From Brachyhypopomus gauderio (lineage: Eukaryota; Chordata; Actinopteri; Gymnotiformes; Hypopomidae), in assembly GCF_052324685.1 (NCBI RefSeq), contig NC_135225.1, positions 6,484,193-6,548,192 on the forward strand: a stretch of DNA of 64,000 nucleotides. Reading direction: 5' to 3'. Below, in pieces: positions 54,199 to 64,000 of the stretch. The translations under genes were made by a program, and so were the position numbers. Under the pieces are notes generated by a model that was not told the origin of the DNA, made no database searches, and saw only the letters and a list, made by a program, of their open reading frames with translations. Position 1 is the stretch's first letter, and every line of letters starts with the position of its first letter.

Positions 54199-55194
54199 TT
54201 ACTTGAGTAAATGTCTTAGTTGGTCCTGAAGGTTTTTCGAGTGCTCCACACTGTAAAGATAATAAGGACAGATATGTTCATTAGTTGTTTTGAGTATAGG
54301 CCTAAATGACAAAGGCAGCCACCAAAATAATTGTAAATAGTCATTTGACTTACTTCTTTTGGATGGCTTCTTGTCTAAATGGAAAATAGTTTTTGTTCAA
54401 TCTGAATCCAACACTAGGAGTTATACTGTTGACAAGTAAATCTGAGTAAATACTGTATGCACAAGTTACTCACTGATATTGCAAATGAGTAGTTATTATA
54501 GACATTTTCCTTAGACTCTGTAACACAAAAACATTGACATTTCACGTTAATGCATCCAGGGGAATAACAAGATCTCGTATCCTTTACAAGCTTCATTTAT
54601 TGCAGATGTCACCAATAACAGTAGGACAGGTTCTTACATCTTCAGAGTGCAGAATTGCATCCTCTTGAATAACCATATTCCTTGCTGCCTGGCCAAGAAG
54701 CTGAAAAATTCCCCCAGATTATGTGAGACTGCCAAACAGCAGATTGAAACAGACTTGCTTCCAGTTTACAAGATAATACTACCTAGCTGGCTAGCAAACA
54801 ACTTAGCTCACCTATTACAATTAGCTAACTACGATGCTACCATAACAGTTTGAGTAACTAGCTGGGCCTTGGACGTTTACAGCTGGACTGCTCTAGCTAT
54901 TTAAGACTTGTCAATAATTTGAACACGGTTGCCAATATAATGCAAAGTTATCTTAGCTAGTTACAACAAGAGTTAGCTAGCTAGGTAGCAACATTGACAT
55001 GCTAGCATTAGCAATTAGGAATTTAGCATTGTATCTGTGTTTTAACGTAATGCAACTTTTACCTCTTGGCTACGAGATCCTTTTAATACTTGACGAGTAA
55101 GGGCGATTACATCTCCACTACAAGAACCAACTTTGTCAGACAATAAACCTTTAACAGACTGACCAAAACGGGGTTGGGACTCTGAGGAAGCCAT
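54199..55194 (-). CDS. borcs7: BLOC-1-related complex subunit 7 (diaskedin)
   Basis: Five coding exons on the minus strand: 55063-55194, 54638-54700, 54474-54517, 54354-54374 and 54199-54250 (312 nt, 103 aa; human about 105). BORCS7 is a subunit of the BORC complex on the lysosomal surface, which recruits ARL8 to move lysosomes along microtubules. The sequence closely tracks the family: RFGQSVKGLLSDKV and ALTRQVLKGSRSQE in exon 1, LLGQAARNMVIQEDAILHSE in exon 2, KMSIITTHLQYQQEAIQK across exons 3-4, and a C-terminus ending RHLLK. Exon 4 is a 21-nt microexon placed by frame and splice sites. It is head-to-head with cyp17a1, 553 bp apart. Confidence 0.95.
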
Positions 55195-55747
55195 AGCCGA
55201 AGTGTTTCCAGCGTTATGTTATGACGGCACCTCAGCGACAAAAGTCCTTTTGCCATGGGGGATAAAAGAAGATTTACACTCAAATTCTCTCTGGGTGTAG
55301 TACACAATCTCTGAAATTGTATTTACCTTAAACACTGGACTGCTTAAACCTAAATATTTCAGAGCAAAGTGAAGTTTCCAAAACGCAGAATGAGTTTTTG
55401 TATTTATTAAATGAAGTAAAAAAAAATCCAAGTAGTAAAAATAGTAATTTTTTAAAAGATTTGTTCAGCAACTGTCGAAATGACATGTTCACAGTAACAA
55501 ATTAAATTGCGACATAAACACATTTAAAATGTCTTTATAATTACAAAAATAACTGCTGCTTTCCTTTGGATTTAAATTGGCATTGACTGTTAAAGATAGG
55601 CGAAAATATTTTAGGGTCAAGGAAGTGGCATTGAAGAAATCATATAAAAATCCACTGTCAGCTTTCTCACAGCCTGTGAAGTGCAAGGGACCATACTGCT
55701 AGATGTAGGTCTACCTGACATGTTAAATCACTTCTAGACATCTCAGA
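55195..55747. promoter_or_regulatory. Divergent borcs7 / cyp17a1 promoter with TATA and SF-1-like site
   Basis: On the cyp17a1 strand TATAAAAA lies at 55643-55650, about 100 bp before the ATG. TCAAGGA at 55617-55623 resembles an NR5A1 (SF-1) half-site (consensus YCAAGGYCA, imperfect here), about 20 bp upstream of the TATA. A steroidogenic promoter commonly uses SF-1, so the arrangement fits, but the sites are inferred from sequence alone. Confidence 0.5.
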
Positions 55748-58297
55748 ATGGCTTGGCCTATTTGTGCATGTGTTTTTGCTGCAGGAATAATAGTGGTCCT
55801 TTATTTGAAGAGGAAAATACAGGGCTTTCTGACTGATGACAGAAGCCCCCCAAGGCTCCCTTCTCTTCCTATTATTGGGAGCCTTCTCAGTCTAAGAAGT
55901 GAAAGCCCTCCACATATCTTCTTTCAGAAGCTGAAGAAAAAGTATGGAGATATTTATTCCCTTATGTTGGGCAGACATAAACTTGTCATTATCAACAATC
56001 ATCGCCATGCAAAAGAAGTCCTGCTTAAGAAAGGGAAAATATTTGCAGGGAGACCACGCACTGTAAGTAAACTCTATCAATCCTAATTTCATAACAAAAA
56101 TGTTTTTCACATTTACTTTTTTAATTGGACCACCATGTACTAGATTTGCTAAGCTCTTGAAGAAAAAAAAGGAACTTTTTATTTTCCTCAAGGTTACTAC
56201 AGACCTCTTAACACGAAATGGAAAGGACATCGCATTTGCTGACTATAGTGCTACATGGAGGTTTCATCGAAAAATTGTCCATGGGGCTCTTTGCCTGTTT
56301 GGAGAAGGAGCTTCATCTATAGAGAAAATTAGTAAGTATCAAATTTATTTATTACTCTCGTGACACCGTGCTGTAAAGTCACTCTGCTGTTTTTTTGTAG
56401 TACGTAAGTAAGTATATGAACATTATGAAGTCACACAAATTTCAACTCTTTCTTAATCTAATCTTTCCTCATACCTGTTCCCTTCTAGTTTGCAGAGAGG
56501 CGAGCTCTATGTGTGAGACACTGGCTGGTTTGCAGAGCTCTGCTGTTGATCTAGCCCCAGAGCTGACTCGTGCTGTCACAAACGTGGTGTGTGCCCTGTG
56601 CTTTAACTCCTCATACAAACGTGGAGATCCTGAGTTTGAAGCTATGCTCCAGTACAGTCAGGGCATTGTGGATACAGTTGCCAAGGATAGTTTGGTGGAC
56701 ATCTTTCCATGGCTACAGGTGAATTTTAATATCAAGAGCATGTGGTGCTTAAAATGCCTAAACTGCTACATGTGCAATACACTTTACACTAGAATCTATA
56801 TAAGTCACCCTCATCTTTGCCTGCAGATGTTTCCAAATGAAGAACTTCGACTTTTAAAGCAGTGTGTTTCCATTAGAGACCAGCTACTTCAAAAAAAATA
56901 CGAGGAGCACAAGGTGAATGATGAGAAAGCAATATTTTGAATGTTTCTTTTAACCATTATTATGTCTGTATCACACATCTGTCATTTACTTACATGATCA
57001 TCGACTTCAGCTCACTTGAGATGTGTCTCCCTCTACAGGCAGACTACAGTGACAACATCCAACGGGACCTGTTAGATGCCTTGCTTCGGGCCAAGCGCAA
57101 TGCTGAAAACAACAACACAAGCACTAATGATGTTGGGCTAACTGAAGATCATCTGCTGATGACTGTAGGAGATATATTTGGGGCTGGGGTGGAGACTACA
57201 ACAACTGTACTGAAGTGGTCCATAGCTTATCTTATACACCATCCACAGGTACAGTAAATATCAATCAGTACTTTTAGAATGAAATGATTATGCTTTTCAT
57301 TATTTTTATGATCTTTGGTAATATTTGGGTTAATAATTATTGAATACATATATAACTCAGTCTACACCACTAAACTCACTTTAGTTTAGCTAGTCAGGGA
57401 AGGTAAGAGAGAATTTGCTTATTCATTTGTCAATGGTTTTCTACTGTGTCTCAATTCTAGGTTCAGAAAAAGATTCAGGAGGAATTAGACAGTACGATTG
57501 GGGGTGACCGGAATCCTAAACTTAGTGATAGAGGAAATCTACCCTACCTGGAGGCAACGATCAGAGAGGTGCTCCGCATTAGACCTGTGTCTCCACTGCT
57601 TATTCCACATGTAGCACTCTCAGACTCCAGGTAAGTCCAGCCCACTTCAGACTTAATGTGAAACACAGCATGTACCAGAGGGAAGCGTTTGAAACAAAGG
57701 TGTGTTTATACATTATCTGCTATTTTACAGTATTGGAGACTATACCGTGGAGAAAGGGACACGTGTCATCATTAATCTGTGGTCTTTGCATCATGACGAA
57801 AAAGAATGGAACAACCCAGAGTTATTTGATCCTGGTGAGAAAATAAAATCAACAATTGAGAAATAATAGTAAATATTCTCAGAATAAGGCACCCATGTTG
57901 GGTTTTGAACAGTTTATCTAGGGAAATGCAGCTGTATTTCTATATTGTGTTGTATTGTTTGACTAAATGTAATGTCTAATATCTGCTTGTCATGTTGCGA
58001 GCAGGGAGATTCCTGGACGAAGGAGGACTGAGTATCCCATCAGTCAGCTACCTCCCGTTTGGGGCTGGATTACGTGTGTGTCTTGGGGAAGCCTTAGCCA
58101 AAATGGAACTCTTCCTCTTCTTGTCATGGATTTTGCAAAGATTCACTTTGGAGACGCCCATTGGCCAGCCTTCACCTGACCTGCAGGGCAAGTTTGGGGT
58201 CGTCCTCCAGCCCCAGAGGTATAAGGTCAACGCCAGACTCAGGGCTGGCTGGGAAAAGAACCTCCATCTCCACCAGAACAATGCGGTTGAATCATAA
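55748..58297 (+). CDS. cyp17a1: Steroid 17-alpha-hydroxylase/17,20-lyase (cytochrome P450 17A1)
   Basis: Eight coding exons: 55748-56062, 56193-56331, 56489-56718, 56827-56913, 57039-57248, 57461-57630, 57731-57834 and 58005-58297 (1548 nt, 515 aa). The enzyme sits in the endoplasmic reticulum, adds the 17-alpha hydroxyl to pregnenolone and progesterone and cleaves the C17-C20 bond on the way to androgens. Visible P450 landmarks are an N-terminal membrane helix, the proline hinge ([13 protein letters not shown]), I-helix GAGVETTTT (about 305-313), ExxR (E363-R366) and heme loop [10 protein letters not shown] with Cys444. The eight-exon layout and flanking wbp1l/borcs7 support CYP17A1 rather than the teleost paralogue cyp17a2. 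AATAAA at 58325-58330 is a close poly(A) signal. No lesions were seen. Confidence 0.97.
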
Positions 58298-58689
58298 TTA
58301 TTTTTTTACCCCCATTTTTTCCATAATAAAACCTCATAACTGCACTCTTTTTAACATAGCGATAATGATAGTGATAAGTGCATGGGCTATAAGGCAAGGA
58401 TAAGCACTCCTCATTGCTCCTATAGTAAACATAATAGATCTCAGCTACATTCTCTTTGGCTGATAACTAAAAAGGTACATTTCTTTAAGCAGGTTGTTTT
58501 CAGTCATGGTAAATAATTTCTTTAGGATCAAAACCAGATCATATGACTCGAAGGCACAATACAAGCAAGAGAAGTTTAAGCTATTCTTTTTCCTTCAGTC
58601 CTTTAATCTGTTGAAATCTGTGCTGGAATATTGCTGTTATTTTATATAAATTGTAGAATACAAGTAAAAACACTATTTACAAAGTAACT

Positions 58690-59880
58690 GGCATTTAAAG
58701 TTGTTTTATTCATAATGTACATTCTTTGATATTCATTTGGCTGAGGCTTTATACAAAATGTTATCCATATGCAGTTTTATTCAGGAAAAAAAGGAGCAAC
58801 TACAAATACAAACTGAAAACATAGTACCAAGTCTCACTTCAGAGCTAAACTCAACCAACTGGCTTCTTAAACCTTCGTTACCTTAAAGCTCAAAAGTTCA
58901 CTGCATCCAAAACAGTGCAATGATGCCTTATTTAGGCAAAAATAAATGAATCTCATTCATATTTAATAATTACTCATTCTGATTCCAATTCCTTCTACCA
59001 TACACTTTTGGTCTCAAGACATTGACAGACAATAAAATAAAATAAAAATACTTGGCGCTAGACCTACAGAGGAAACATGGTGGCACCATTCCTCCAAATT
59101 TCAAGATGCTTGAAACAGATTACACAGTTCAAGCAGCAACTGTATCAACTGTGTAGAACAAAAAAAAAAAAGATTTAACACCAAATGCACTTGAAAACAT
59201 AAGGCTGCATATGGGAGTTTCAGTTTTAAAATGCACTTGTTATTTTTATTTGTTTGCAGAATCAGTGTTTGCAGCAAACACTGTTCAAACTGGAGCTTAC
59301 ACTATCTAGTGAATGATGTTTGTTTAAGAGAAATCTCCATTTACACAGACAATCTAGCCTGGTATTATCATTGGGGACAACAGCCTATCTGTACCCTTTG
59401 AACTGAGAACTATCTATTGCTGGAAGATTTACTGATTATTTACACCAAAAGGTCAAATAAACATACTACCTCAGCTAACAAGGAGCTTGAAATCCCTTCT
59501 CAATCGCTCAGTCAAGGTAGGAATGCAGTGGAGCAGTTTCTACTGCCACAGTACAACAGACTTGAACTCATTACAATCTTTCAAAATAAGGTGCACTGAC
59601 ATAACATAGGGGAGGGTTCAAAACAGAATTAAAACATTGTCTAGATGCATGCCTGCAGTGACAAAAATAGCTCTTTGTAGTACTGGGTCTCATTTTCTAA
59701 CAAACTGGTAAAAGTTGTAGGTACCGTGAAATATTACAAGCTTATTCTGGGGTTTTACACAGTGCTAGAAACTGTGATATGGGAACAAAAATAATGACAT
59801 CCATCAAACAACTGATCAAGTAAAACATTTAAGTGAAAAGTTGTTATTGTTAAGGTCACAGCCATTAGTACCATACATGT

Positions 59881-59954
<74 letters not shown>

Positions 59955-61355
59955 AAACCACCCTCCTGGAAGAAATCTCCATCCACACTGGCCTAGTTAT
60001 TTACACAGGAATTCTTTTATAAAACATATACGATATTCCATTAAGGCATATGAATGAGTAAAATATGAAAAATCAACAAAAGGCACCTAAATATGCAAGC
60101 TGTATTATTACCAGAACACACTAACAAAACAATAGATGCAGTCATTTGAAGCAGTCCTGTTATACATTTTTTTATCTCCACAACTTACCTTAAATGTATA
60201 CTTTATGATAGAAACAGAGTTGACAGCTATATATAAAATCATTTTGAATATTTTGTTGAAAATACTAACATTTCAGTTTGTGATGAAAAACTCATGCGCG
60301 CACGCACACACACACTCACAAAAAGAAAAGCCTACCAAATAAAAGCACATTTTAATCAAATTAAGTTTTTAAACCCAGACTTTGAGCTAGGCATAGTACA
60401 CCAGTCAACCATTGCACCATTACAGTATGTAGAACAAAGATCCCACTGCCTAACAAGAGGCGAGGTGGTGACCTACCATAACAGACTGCTGCTCAGACAG
60501 GCTACACAGTAGCCCCTGCTGTCTGCTAGCTGCTCTGCTATGGGGCGGATGCTTCCTGTGGGACCCAGGAAGGCACGCTCACCTTTCTTTTTTCTTGCTT
60601 TTTTTGCAGTGCATAATCTAGTCCCTCTGAGGGGGAGTAGCATATAAAGGAAGGCTACATTCAGGCAGCAGAGTGGAATCCCCAAATGCTGAAAACCTGT
60701 GTGTGCATATGTGTATATATATATGTGTGTGTGTGTGTGTGTGCGGGGGCGGGGCACCTTTAAAAGATCTTTTGCACCTGCTTTATGCACATGAACAGAA
60801 ATCTTTTAAAGAAGCAAACAGTACACCAATAACTGTGTGTGTGTGTATATATATATATATATTATAAAAATCTTCTGACATTCACTCAGCCCGTCACTAG
60901 ATACACAAGTCATCAAGTAGTAAAGATACTTTTCACGTGATGGCTGTATTAGGTCCGTCAGATAAAAGAAAATCTGATTTAAAGTTTAAATGGAGGAATA
61001 ACATTGTCAAACAAGTGTATAAGAGTTTGACATTTTGTGCATCTCTCACTTAAACTGAATCGTCAAGAATTTTAATAAACAATATTGCCCTAGCATCAGT
61101 CACTGCGCCTCGTGTCATTTTAGTATCATCCTCTGAACAACTGTTAGTGGCATTAAAAACCCCACCCATTACAGGCACCTTATTCAGCGCTGTAACATCT
61201 TTGAAACCCTCTCTTTGATACGTTCTTACAGAACCGTAAAACACTGCTTTCACACATTCTCACTTAGGACACAAAAAAAGAACCAAAGAGTAGTACAGAG
61301 AGACAAATTAGAGAGACAGCAGTCAACAAAGCATTAGTGTTGTAGGTGGTGGTGT
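58690..61355 (-). other. wbp1l: Probable wbp1l 3'UTR
   Basis: About 2.65 kb past the wbp1l stop lacks other genes and ends near a minus-strand AATAAA (TTTATT at 58705-58710). A long 3'UTR fits what I recall of the family. It contains a (CA)n tract at 59883-59952 (UG in the transcript), a TG/AT repeat at about 60715-60743 and an AT run near 60846-60862. It meets the cyp17a1 3' end tail to tail, about 360 bp away. Confidence 0.5.
59883..59952. repeat. (CA)n microsatellite
   Basis: About 70 bp of pure CA in the probable wbp1l 3'UTR. Confidence 0.9.

Positions 61356-64000
<2,645 letters not shown>

Overview
The window is teleost fish chromosomal DNA. It has compact multi-exon vertebrate genes with GT-AG introns, abundant dinucleotide microsatellites, and fish-type hAT and Tc1-like transposons. 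Protein resemblance, especially of CYP17A1 to the zebrafish sequence as I remember it, suggests an ostariophysan-grade fish; this is inference. I could rebuild seven protein genes exon by exon, and in each case the reading frame closes across every junction. From left to right they are polr1c (-), pcgf6 (+), nt5c2 (+), cnnm2 (-), borcs7 (-), cyp17a1 (+) and wbp1l (-, 5' part beyond the right edge). This is the human 10q24.32-q24.33 block in inverted orientation. AS3MT, RPEL1 and INA are missing from their expected slots, and POLR1C (human 6p21) sits where TAF5 lies in human.

Layout: 1-8.9 kb holds no gene I can support, only microsatellites, three GC/CpG-rich patches and an RFX-type X-box. 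8.9-12.2 kb is polr1c, with a foldback-type DNA element in intron 5. 12.2-12.65 kb is a shared divergent promoter. 12.65-19.0 kb is pcgf6; its 3.7 kb intron 8 carries a hAT element that contains both a solo LTR and a second hAT with an intact BED-finger ORF. 19-22.9 kb is intergenic with an unclassified repeat. 22.9-35.1 kb is nt5c2. 35.1-40.7 kb is the tail-to-tail 3' space. 40.7-51.9 kb is cnnm2. 54.2-58.3 kb is the head-to-head pair borcs7/cyp17a1. 58.7-64 kb is the long 3'UTR and last three coding exons of wbp1l.

The most unusual structure is in the last intron of nt5c2. The final ~55 bp of coding exon 16, with its 5' splice site and the adjoining CA repeat, has been tandemly amplified into about 26 further full copies (31.5-33.9 kb). 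The intron therefore starts with a ladder of exon-end plus donor copies. Two cnnm2 donors also lie next to long TG or CA tracts, so dinucleotide repeats abut donors three times in this window.

The genes do not form one pathway. They cover RNA polymerase I/III assembly (polr1c), a variant Polycomb complex (pcgf6), purine nucleotide turnover (nt5c2), magnesium handling (cnnm2), lysosome positioning (borcs7), steroid synthesis (cyp17a1) and a WW-binding membrane adaptor (wbp1l). Exon calls rest on my reading of splice sites and on remembered family sequences; no database was searched.
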